Assembly (NCBI GenBank): GCA_023392115.1
Contig: JAEVZT010000396.1
Span: forward strand, 1 to 6,195
Source: Chloroflexota bacterium
Lineage (GTDB): Bacteria; Chloroflexota; Anaerolineae; Aggregatilineales; Phototrophicaceae
Length of the DNA: 6,195 bases
Direction of reading: 5' to 3'
The notes beneath the pieces are model-generated. The model was not told where the DNA came from. It saw only the letters and a list, made by a program, of their open reading frames with translations, and searched no databases. This document shows positions 1-4,861 of this stretch, piece after piece. Both the position numbers and the translations under genes were made by a program. Positions within the stretch are counted from its first letter, which is position 1; each line of letters opens with the position of its first letter.

Positions 1-312
1 GACCCGCCCGTCCTGTTCCCCGGCGATCAACTGCTGATCCCTGACTGCGATCCTGCGCTGCTGGCGGCTGTCGAAGCCGACGAGGAAGAAACCGACGAGG
101 CTGACGAGACAGACGAGACAGACGAGCCCGACTCCGAAGCGACAGCCGTCGCCGGTGAAGTCTACCGCGTTCGCCCCGGCGACACCCTGTTCACGATCGC
201 CCAGCGCTTCGGCGTGCGCATGGCGGACATCATCGAGGCGAATGACCTGACCAATCCCGACCGGCTCAACATCGGGCAGGAACTGATCATTCCGGTCGAC
301 GAGGACGAGTAA
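1..312 (+). CDS. LysM-domain protein, C-terminal part (5' end outside window)
   Basis: Open from the first base to a TAA at 310-312; 103 residues are visible. Residues 1-15 (ending FPGDQLLIP) look like the tail of one LysM repeat. A complete LysM follows at about residues 54-98, beginning VYRVRPGDTLFTIAQRFGV and ending IGQELIIP. The two are joined by a very acidic linker (about residues 25-48) rich in Asp and Glu with a TDE repeat. LysM domains bind N-acetylglucosamine-containing polymers such as peptidoglycan, so the protein probably acts outside the cytoplasm, attached to or remodelling the cell wall. The N-terminus, where a signal peptide and any catalytic domain would be, lies outside the window, so the full function cannot be named. 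The next gene begins 51 bases downstream. Domain call sure; whole-protein role unknown. Confidence 0.85.
   Translation, partial: DPPVLFPGDQLLIPDCDPALLAAVEADEEETDEADETDETDEPDSEATAVAGEVYRVRPGDTLFTIAQRFGVRMADIIEANDLTNPDRLNIGQELIIPVDEDE
91..126 (+). repeat. 9-bp tandem repeat coding for the acidic TDE linker
   Basis: Four 9-base units of the form NNNGACGAG (ACC, GCT, ACA and ACA followed by GACGAG) lie head to tail and encode TDE-ADE-TDE-TDE. The units are in frame, so copy-number change would lengthen or shorten the flexible acidic spacer between the LysM repeats without breaking the protein. Confidence 0.75.
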
Positions 313-350
313 CATGAGGTGAGCGGGCGCATGTCGAATCAGTCAACGCG

Positions 351-356
351 AGGGAG
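351..356 (+). promoter_or_regulatory. Ribosome binding site of the antitoxin gene
   Basis: AGGGAG lies 7 bases before the ATG at 364 and supports that start. The neighbouring ATG at 357 is in another frame and has no such spacing. Confidence 0.6.
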
Positions 357-363
357 ATGAGTC

Positions 364-597
364 ATGAGCGCGTTGGAACGCGAGATCATCGAGAAATTCC
401 GCCAGTTGGACAAAGAAGCGCGGCAGCGCGTCCGCCGGCAGATCGAGCAAGAAGCTGACTTGACGCAAGCGTTCGACTTCAAGAACTGGCTGGAAAGCGT
501 TCAGGCGCTTCAGAAAGCGATGCGTGATAAGTACGGGGAAGCGCATCGGGTTGATGTGGTGCGCCTCCTACGCGAAGTGCGCGAGGAGGAAGGTTGA
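364..597 (+). CDS. Putative antitoxin of a VapBC-type toxin-antitoxin pair
   Basis: A 77-residue, highly charged and predicted all-helical protein. Residues 1-30 (LEREIIEKFRQLDKEARQRV) form an amphipathic helix. The C-terminal stretch around residues 62-77 (VDVVRLLREVREEEG) resembles the short toxin-binding tails of PIN-toxin antitoxins. No AbrB, ribbon-helix-helix or Phd/YefM signature is obvious, so how it would bind operator DNA is unclear. The assignment rests mainly on context: it lies directly upstream of a PIN-domain gene, and its TGA stop overlaps that gene's TTG start, the usual antitoxin-then-toxin order with translational coupling. The expected role is to bind and block the toxin and perhaps repress the operon. 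I recall similar small proteins next to VapC-like genes in Chloroflexota, but no search was run. Confidence 0.65.
   Translation: MSALEREIIEKFRQLDKEARQRVRRQIEQEADLTQAFDFKNWLESVQALQKAMRDKYGEAHRVDVVRLLREVREEEG
583..590 (+). promoter_or_regulatory. Strong ribosome binding site deciding the TTG start of the toxin
   Basis: GAGGAGGA lies inside the last codons of the antitoxin gene, with its AGGAGG core ending 4 bases before the TTG at 594. This near-consensus site argues that the TTG is the genuine start although it is a rare initiation codon. Confidence 0.65.
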
Positions 598-1031
598 GAG
601 TCGTCGTCGATTCAAACATCCTTCTCGCAAGCGTCCTGCCCGACGAACCGTTGACGACTGAAGCGCAAAAACTTCTGAGTATGTGGACAAGCGCGCAAAC
701 GCGTTTGGTCGCGCCGCGCTTGTTCCGTTATGAACTTGTCGCCGTCGTTCGAAAAGCTGTGTTCCAGAAACGCATTACCTACGCAGAGGGGCTTCCGCTC
801 TTGGAGAGGCTGCTCGCGTATCCCATCGATCTCTATGATGAGGACGCGTTAATGACGCATGCCTTCGAAATTGCCTCCCGTTTCAACATGCCGCGCACCT
901 ATGATGCGCAATATGTTGCGCTGGCAGACAGGTTCAACTGCGAGTGCTGGACAGCCGACAAAGCACTCTACAACGTCATCCAGCCGCAGTTCAGCGGGAT
1001 TCGCTGGCTCGGGCATTTCGCTGCACCCTGA
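594..1031 (+). CDS. vapC: PIN-domain ribonuclease toxin, VapC family
   Basis: A 145-residue protein, a normal length for a single-domain VapC toxin. The PIN active-site acids are visible: Asp6 in the N-terminal strand VVVDSNILLA, Glu47 in LFRYELVAVV, Asp104 in YDAQYVALA, and Asp122 in CWTADKALY near the last strand. These normally coordinate Mg or Mn for endonucleolytic RNA cleavage; known VapC toxins cut tRNA or rRNA and stop translation. The TTG start at 594 shares bases 594-597 (TTGA) with the antitoxin stop and has a strong ribosome binding site. It puts the catalytic Asp at residue 6, as expected. The combination of a rare start codon and overlap would keep toxin output below and dependent on antitoxin translation. 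The RNA target cannot be read from the sequence. It converges with the lipoprotein gene, leaving a 27-base gap with no evident terminator. Confidence 0.85.
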   Translation: MRVVVDSNILLASVLPDEPLTTEAQKLLSMWTSAQTRLVAPRLFRYELVAVVRKAVFQKRITYAEGLPLLERLLAYPIDLYDEDALMTHAFEIASRFNMPRTYDAQYVALADRFNCECWTADKALYNVIQPQFSGIRWLGHFAAP

Positions 1032-1058
1032 TAAAGAAGAGTCGGCTCGTACTTGCTC

Positions 1059-1703
1059 CTACTCGCTTAGTGCCGCCGACCAGATGGTGAGATCGTCGAA
1101 CGCCACGTCGACGCTTCCGCCTTGGGCGACGGCAGCCGACAACCCGGCAAATCCCTCTCGGTACCGTGAATCCCGCGTTTCCGCGACGAACTGATCGTTG
1201 ACGTGCAGCGCTAGATAGTCACCAACGCAGACGGCGCGAATCCGGTTGATCGCCTGCCCCTGACGGACGGCTGACGTATGCCGCCATTCGATCAGCGGCG
1301 CGATCTGGTCAACTGCGCCGCGGCGGATCGAGTACATGCCGTCGCCGCTGATCAGGAAATAGTAGCCGTCGCCGTTGTTGCTCGTCGCGGCGCGGCACAT
1401 AACGCCATAGGCGTTGTTGCGGAATTCGGAGAGCTGCGTGCTTTCAACCTCGATCACGACATCGCCGTGTGCCTGCGAATTCAAGCCCCAGATGAAGCCG
1501 GTATTGCTGACACGCGTTCGGTAGACACCGTCGAGCACCCGGAAGTCGACGTGCTGGTCGGCGTTGACGTAGCTTTCCCAAGCGAAACTCTCGCTAAAAC
1601 CTTCTTCGAGCAGCACTTCGCCGAGCGCATAGCGTACCGACGGCTGCGCCTGACAGCCAGATAGCATGGCGATTAAGCCGACAATGAAAATCCCCTTCAA
1701 CAT
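1059..1703 (-). CDS. Lipoprotein with a concanavalin-like (LamG/DUF1080-like) domain
   Basis: A 214-residue protein read from ATG at 1703 down to TAG at 1059. The reading frame is open further upstream, but the start is placed here because an AAAGGA ribosome binding site lies 7 bases before it and a lipoprotein signal peptide follows at once: MLKGIFIVGLIAML, then lipobox LSGC with Cys17 as the lipidated residue. The mature protein (about residues 30-208) resembles the beta-sandwich fold of LamG and 3-keto-disaccharide hydrolase (DUF1080) families. Supporting motifs are NNAYGVMCR, GDGYYFLISGDG, an INRIRAVCVGDYLALHVND strand pair and the closing VAFDDLTIW. Such domains often bind glycans or form structural modules. 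No catalytic residues can be assigned. Cys103 and Cys159 could form a disulfide. It should be anchored to the outer face of the membrane. The ligand is unknown. Confidence 0.75.
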   Translation of the reverse strand: MLKGIFIVGLIAMLSGCQAQPSVRYALGEVLLEEGFSESFAWESYVNADQHVDFRVLDGVYRTRVSNTGFIWGLNSQAHGDVVIEVESTQLSEFRNNAYGVMCRAATSNNGDGYYFLISGDGMYSIRRGAVDQIAPLIEWRHTSAVRQGQAINRIRAVCVGDYLALHVNDQFVAETRDSRYREGFAGLSAAVAQGGSVDVAFDDLTIWSAALSE

Positions 1704-1710
1704 GGGCGTG

Positions 1711-1716
1711 TCCTTT
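1711..1716 (-). promoter_or_regulatory. Ribosome binding site of the lipoprotein gene
   Basis: On the minus strand AAAGGA precedes the ATG at 1703 with a 7-base spacer. It selects this Met over the earlier in-frame starts, which would extend the frame antisense through the DUF151 gene. A possible -10 box, TATGAT, lies at complement 1731-1736 without a convincing -35 partner. Confidence 0.55.
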
Positions 1717-1785
1717 GCCTGACGACGCTCATCATAGGCGAAGCGCGGCGAAATTGAAAGCACAGAACATCCGGTCAATTCGTGG

Positions 1786-1813
1786 TTGCCGCAAGCACCG
1801 ACTGGTGTATAAT
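1786..1813 (+). promoter_or_regulatory. Sigma70-type promoter for the DUF151 gene
   Basis: A -35 box TTGCCG (1786-1791) and a perfect -10 box TATAAT (1808-1813) are separated by 16 bases. The predicted transcript would begin near 1820, about 55 bases before the ATG at 1875. The promoter also argues against starting the gene at the in-frame GTG at 1782, which would place the promoter inside the coding region. Confidence 0.65.
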
Positions 1814-1833
1814 CGGCAGTAGTGGACACCAGT
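1801..1833 (+). promoter_or_regulatory. Perfect 8-bp inverted repeat spanning the -10 box, possible operator
   Basis: ACTGGTGT (1801-1808) and ACACCAGT (1826-1833) are exact reverse complements separated by 17 bases. The left arm runs into the -10 box and the right arm lies just after the expected transcription start. Because the left arm is upstream of the start it would not be transcribed, so this is better read as a protein-binding site than as an RNA hairpin. No regulator is identified nearby. Confidence 0.4.
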
Positions 1834-1874
1834 TCCCGGATGTACGCGAGCAATTTAGGATACAGAAAACTACC

Positions 1875-2393
1875 ATGATAGAAGTAGTAATCGACAGCAT
1901 TCGCGTGAGCCTCATGTCTCAATATCGTATCGTGATCCTCAAGGACACGAACAGCGATCGCTACCTGCCGATCTGGATCGGTCCGTGTGAAGCGGACGCG
2001 ATTACCATTGAGCTTCAGGAGATGCCGCCTCAGCGCCCCCTGACACACGACTTGCTGAAATCGATGATCCGCGAACTTGGGGGAAAAGTTGTCCACATTT
2101 TGATCAGCGATTTGCGGCATGACGTGTATTACGCCCGTATCGTGATCGATGTCGAGGGACGACAGGTTGAGATCGACTCGCGCCCGAGCGACGCCATCGC
2201 GCTCGCCGTGCGCGCGAAAGTGCCGATTTTCGTGCAGGACGTGGTGATGGAGCGCCACTCGATCGAACCGGAAGAAGACGTGGAACGTCACTTGGGCAGC
2301 GCCAAGGAAGAACTGAGCGAAGACCGCTTGAGTGCCTTCAAAGATTTCGTCAACACCCTCGACCTCGACGACCTCGACGACGAAGAAGAATAA
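1875..2393 (+). CDS. Bifunctional nuclease family protein (DUF151)
   Basis: A 172-residue protein from ATG 1875 to TAA 2393. Residues 1 to about 140 match the DUF151 (BFN) family: an N-terminal [11 protein letters not shown] strand, [14 protein letters not shown], the conserved [14 protein letters not shown] helix, then the hallmark [18 protein letters not shown] segment. The plant founding member of this family was reported to have DNase and RNase activity, and the bacterial homologue TM0160 has a known structure, but the bacterial role is not settled. The C-terminus ends in an acidic tail ([10 protein letters not shown]), partly encoded by two copies of the 9-mer GACCTCGAC. The start is chosen because [11 protein letters not shown] is the normal family N-terminus; its ribosome binding site (AGGA at 1857-1860) is rather far away, 14 bases. 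It is transcribed from the promoter at 1786-1813, divergently from the lipoprotein gene. Confidence 0.85.
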   Translation: MIEVVIDSIRVSLMSQYRIVILKDTNSDRYLPIWIGPCEADAITIELQEMPPQRPLTHDLLKSMIRELGGKVVHILISDLRHDVYYARIVIDVEGRQVEIDSRPSDAIALAVRAKVPIFVQDVVMERHSIEPEEDVERHLGSAKEELSEDRLSAFKDFVNTLDLDDLDDEEE

Positions 2394-2445
2394 GCCCCCA
2401 TCCTCGCCGTGTGTGGGGAGTGGGAGACAACCTGCATTAGACGAT
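2394..2445 (+). other. Spacer after the DUF151 gene with an imperfect hairpin
   Basis: Directly after the stop codon, bases 2397-2405 (CCCATCCTC) can pair with 2416-2424 (GGGAGTGGG) with one mismatch and two G-T pairs, leaving a 10-base loop. It has no T-tract and may be a degenerate repeat or an mRNA-stabilising hairpin. No gene is seen here. Confidence 0.25.
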
Positions 2446-2484
2446 AACGGCGCTGCGGTTCTCGAACGGCACGCCGTTTTATTT
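2446..2484 (+). terminator. Possible rho-independent terminator or attenuator between the DUF151 gene and dnaB
   Basis: The arm CGCCGTT (2472-2478), followed by the T-rich run TTATTT, can pair with either of two upstream arms: AACGGCG (2446-2452, perfect 7 bp, 19-base loop) or AACGG (2465-2469, 5 bp, CACG loop, extendable by a G-T pair). The short hairpin beside the T-rich tail has the form of an intrinsic terminator. It would separate the DUF151 transcript from dnaB unless read-through occurs. No convincing separate promoter or ribosome binding site was found before the dnaB ATG at 2501. Confidence 0.5.
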
Positions 2485-2500
2485 CTCTCTGATAGGCGCT

Positions 2501-4861
2501 ATGACGAATTCACCCTATGCGGGACAAAACGCGAACATTCTGAGCTTTGCGCCATACAGTCAAGAAGCCGAAGAAGCAGTGATCGGCGCGGTTCTGACCA
2601 ACCCGGAAGCGTTTCTGGGGGTGGCCTCGTTCCTGAAAGCCGAAGACTTCTACATCCTGCGCCTCGGCTACATCTGGGAAGCGCTGACGCGGATCACTGA
2701 CCGTAACGATCAGATTGATTTCGTGACGGTGCAGGAAGAACTGCGCGCGGCTGAACGGCTCAACGACTTCGGCGGCGCGGCTTACCTGCTCCAGTTGATC
2801 AACAACACGCCGACCTCCGTTCACGCTGAAGTCTACGGGCATCTTGTCGAGCGCGCCGCCGTTCGCCGCCGCCTGCTCGTCGCCGCCGACGAGATTAAGG
2901 CGTTGGCGCTTGACGAGCAGCTCCCGATCGAGAAAGTGACGGGCGAGTCTGAGTCGCGCCTGTTCCGCGTCACTGAGCGCAACCTGCGCCGCGATCTCGT
3001 GCCGATGCGTGAGGCGATCAACACCTACATTGACCGCATCGAACACCTGATGCAGCATCCCGACGAGCCGCTCGGCTTGCCGACCGGCTTTCGCGACCTT
3101 GACGAACTGCTCGGCGGCTTGCAGCGCAGCGACTTGCTGATTTTCGCGGGGCGCCCGGGGATGGGGAAGTGCGTCACCGGCGACACACTGATCCCGACGG
3201 AGTTCGGGCTGCTGCCGATCGAGGCGTTGAAGCCGAGCGGTGAGGGGAACAATGATGAAGAAGGCGGTAGCTTCTACCCGCTGGAAATCGGCGTTCAAAC
3301 GCCGGACGGCATGAAGTACACGTCGCACTTTTATGACAGCGGTATCAAGCCAACGTTGCGGCTTCACACCCGCGCCGGTTATACCCTCACAGGCACGTAT
3401 GTGCATCCGGTGCTCGTGTGGACTCGAAGTGGTAAACGCATTTGGAAACCGCTCGAACTTCTTGAACAGGATGACGCCATCGCTGTTTTTGAAGATGGGC
3501 GAATCGTTTGGGATGAGCTTGCCCATGTTGAAGCTGCCGGGATGCAGCACTGCTATGACCTGACCGTGCCAGATGGACACGCGTTTGTCGGTAATGGCAT
3601 TGTCAGCCATAACACGTCCTTCCTGCTGTCAGTAGCGTTGAATGCCGCGAAGCTCGGCGCGCGCATCTTGATCTTCACGATGGAAATGGGCAACGATCAG
3701 ATTGTCCAGCGTTTCGTCTCAATGGAAACGGGCATCAACACGCAAAAGCTGCGCACCGGACAGCTTACGCCGCAGGAATGGTCGCGTTTCGTGCAGGCAA
3801 CCGGACGGCTTGGCAACCTGCGGATCTTTATTGACGACTCACCCGCCATCACGCCGATCCAGATGCGGACGAAGTGCCGCCGCATCGCGCACGAGTTCGG
3901 GCTTGACCTCGTGATTGTCGACTACATGCAGCTCATGAACGCGGGCGGCGGCTACGAGAACAACCGCGTGCAGGAGATCAGCTACATCAGCCGCAGCCTG
4001 AAGGAACTCGCGCGCGAACTCAACGTGCCGCTGTTTTCCGCCGCGCAGCTTTCGCGCGCTGTCGAGCAGCGGCAGGACAAGCGCCCGCAGTTGAGCGACC
4101 TGAGAGAATCGGGATGTCTTACAGGTGACACCCTAATCTACATGCCAGATAGCGGGACGTACACGCCGATCAAAAAACTCGTAGGGCAGCAGGGTTTCAA
4201 CGTCCTCAGCGTGAACCCGGAGACGTGGAAGCTTGAACGCGCGCAGGTGAGCAACGCATTCTGCACCGGCGTCAAGCCGGTCTATAAGCTGACAACTCGC
4301 TTGGGACGGACGATTCGCGCTACCGGCAATCACAAATTTCTGACCATGCAGGGGTGGAAACGTCTCGATGAACTGGCGCCGAATGATCATATCGCGCTGC
4401 CGCGACTGGAACACCTTGAATTCATTGCAGTTCCGGCAAGTCTTGTGGTTGCTGACCCCACCCCTTCCCCTAATTCGGAGAGGGGAGCAAGCAGCGAGGC
4501 TTGGTTGTACAAAGCAAGCAAGCAAGAGCATTCTCATGTGAGCGATGTCTACTGGGATCGTATCGACGCGATTGAGCCGGATGGAAAAACCGAGGTGTTC
4601 GATTTGACGGTACCCGGCTTGAGCAACTTCGTCGCCAATGACTGCATTGTCCACAACAGCATCGAGCAGGACGCGGATATCGTGACGTTCCTGTACCGCG
4701 ATGTGGTCTACAACGAGGCAACGGAATTCCCGAACAAAGCCGACGTGATCGTCGCCAAGCACCGTAACGGTCCGACCGGCACGATCGGGCTGCATTTCGA
4801 GAAATCGCTCACCAAGTTCTCCGACGCGCGCACGACGACCATCGACTTGAGCGGCTTATGA
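2501..4861 (+). CDS. dnaB: Replicative DNA helicase DnaB precursor with two inteins
   Basis: A 786-residue precursor. DnaB is the ring-shaped hexameric 5'-3' helicase that unwinds DNA at the replication fork. Exteins are residues 1-223, 372-538 and 720-786; joined they give 457 residues, a normal DnaB length. The N-terminal helical domain begins with PYSQEAEEAVIGAVL. RecA-type motifs are Walker A GRPGMGK (217-223), completed by Thr372 only after splicing; catalytic Glu395 in FTMEMG; Walker B Asp474 in LVIVDYMQLM; RESG (535-538), which joins SIEQDAD (from 720) after splicing; and the nucleotide-sensing AKHRNGPTG loop (752-760). Both inteins interrupt ATPase motifs, so the unspliced protein should be inactive. 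The ATG at 2501 matches the usual family N-terminus but has only a weak upstream ribosome site. The stop overlaps the next gene's start (ATGA). Sampled extein lines are more GC-rich than intein lines. Confidence 0.96.
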   Translation: MTNSPYAGQNANILSFAPYSQEAEEAVIGAVLTNPEAFLGVASFLKAEDFYILRLGYIWEALTRITDRNDQIDFVTVQEELRAAERLNDFGGAAYLLQLINNTPTSVHAEVYGHLVERAAVRRRLLVAADEIKALALDEQLPIEKVTGESESRLFRVTERNLRRDLVPMREAINTYIDRIEHLMQHPDEPLGLPTGFRDLDELLGGLQRSDLLIFAGRPGMGKCVTGDTLIPTEFGLLPIEALKPSGEGNNDEEGGSFYPLEIGVQTPDGMKYTSHFYDSGIKPTLRLHTRAGYTLTGTYVHPVLVWTRSGKRIWKPLELLEQDDAIAVFEDGRIVWDELAHVEAAGMQHCYDLTVPDGHAFVGNGIVSHNTSFLLSVALNAAKLGARILIFTMEMGNDQIVQRFVSMETGINTQKLRTGQLTPQEWSRFVQATGRLGNLRIFIDDSPAITPIQMRTKCRRIAHEFGLDLVIVDYMQLMNAGGGYENNRVQEISYISRSLKELARELNVPLFSAAQLSRAVEQRQDKRPQLSDLRESGCLTGDTLIYMPDSGTYTPIKKLVGQQGFNVLSVNPETWKLERAQVSNAFCTGVKPVYKLTTRLGRTIRATGNHKFLTMQGWKRLDELAPNDHIALPRLEHLEFIAVPASLVVADPTPSPNSERGASSEAWLYKASKQEHSHVSDVYWDRIDAIEPDGKTEVFDLTVPGLSNFVANDCIVHNSIEQDADIVTFLYRDVVYNEATEFPNKADVIVAKHRNGPTGTIGLHFEKSLTKFSDARTTTIDLSGL
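3170..3613 (+). mobile_element. Mini-intein 1 in the DnaB P-loop (148 residues, no endonuclease)
   Basis: An in-frame protein-splicing element between Lys223 and Thr372 of the precursor, splitting Walker A (GMGK|TS). It begins with block A, CVTGDTLI (Cys1 is the splicing nucleophile). Block B is TLTGTYVHPV, with the TxxH pair Thr76 and His79. Block F is CYDLTVPDGHAFVGNG (Asp130, His137). It ends in block G, IVSHN, with penultimate His147 and Asn148, followed by Thr as the +1 nucleophile. All class 1 splicing residues are present, so it should be active. At 148 residues there is no room for a homing endonuclease and no LAGLIDADG motif, so it cannot spread by itself and is a fixed remnant or natural mini-intein. 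The P-loop is a known DnaB intein site, for example in mycobacteria. Cys128 lies next to block F and is a possible redox partner for Cys1. Confidence 0.93.
4452..4490 (+). repeat. REP-like palindromic repeat inside the intein 2 linker
   Basis: CCCCTTCCCC (4461-4470) and CGGAGAGGGG (4476-4485) form an imperfect hairpin around the loop TAATT, with flanking TGACCCCA and AGCAAG. This pattern of C-rich arm, short loop and G-rich arm matches small intergenic repeats that are common in many GC-rich bacterial genomes. Here it is read in frame as part of intein 2, about residues 113-126 (ADPTPSPNSERGAS), which have no counterpart in the Ssp DnaB mini-intein. Family membership is inferred by eye. Confidence 0.55.
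4499..4526 (+). repeat. Small palindrome and AAGC tandem repeat beside the REP-like element
   Basis: GCTTG (4499-4503) pairs with CAAGC (4515-4519) around the self-complementary TTGTACAA (4505-4512). The right side continues as three AAGC units plus AAG (4512-4526). Both are translated in the intein 2 linker (about residues 129-138, AWLYKASKQE). Together with the palindrome at 4452-4490 they suggest the whole linker is patched-in repetitive DNA. Confidence 0.45.

Larger units (their letters stand above)
4115..4657 (+). mobile_element. Mini-intein 2 in the DnaB RESG|SIEQDAD site (181 residues, no endonuclease)
   Basis: Inserted after RESG and before SIEQDAD, the site used by the Synechocystis Ssp DnaB intein, which it resembles throughout. 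Shared stretches include FCTG, TRLGRTI, GWKRLDEL, HIALPR, FDLTVPG and NFVAND. It starts with block A, CLTGDTLI (Cys1). Block B is ATGNHKFLT (Thr70, His73). It ends in block G, CIVHN (His180, Asn181), with Ser as the +1 nucleophile. The block F histidine (VPGPHNFVAN in Ssp) is Ser170 here (VPGLSNFVAN), an unusual change that may slow Asn cyclisation. Residues about 98-142, where an endonuclease normally sits, are a roughly 45-residue linker without endonuclease motifs, partly encoded by a REP-like palindrome. Extra cysteines are Cys50 and Cys177. Splicing is expected because the exteins are otherwise intact, but it is not shown. Confidence 0.93.

Noticed and set aside
1032..1058. Shared terminator between the convergent toxin and lipoprotein genes.
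   Set aside because: No stem-loop with a T-run could be found on either strand in this short gap.
1750..1778. Minus-strand promoter for the lipoprotein gene using TTGACC (complement 1773-1778).
   Set aside because: No acceptable -10 box occurs 16-18 bases downstream; the nearby TATGAT is too far from it.
1782..1874. GTG start at 1782 for the DUF151 gene.
   Set aside because: It would place a good promoter inside the gene and add 31 residues before the normal family N-terminus [11 protein letters not shown].
1704..2291. Upstream extension of the lipoprotein frame to 410 residues on the minus strand.
   Set aside because: The extension lies antisense through the well-supported DUF151 gene, and the lipoprotein signal peptide with its own ribosome site begins at 1703.
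2510..3610. Long minus-strand open frame opposite dnaB.
   Set aside because: It is antisense to conserved helicase and intein sequence and its translation shows no recognisable domain; long antisense frames are expected in GC-rich genes.
3170..3613. Intein 1 as a class 3 intein (WCT-type) because of the Cys near block F.
   Set aside because: Cys1 is present and the position expected to hold Cys in class 3 inteins holds Asp130, so it is a standard class 1 intein.
4212..4657. A residual homing endonuclease in intein 2.
   Set aside because: The linker is about 45 residues and has no LAGLIDADG or HNH motif; it is too short for an endonuclease domain.
4133..4795. Minus-strand open frame opposite intein 2.
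   Set aside because: Shadow of dnaB codon bias; no ribosome site or protein family seen.
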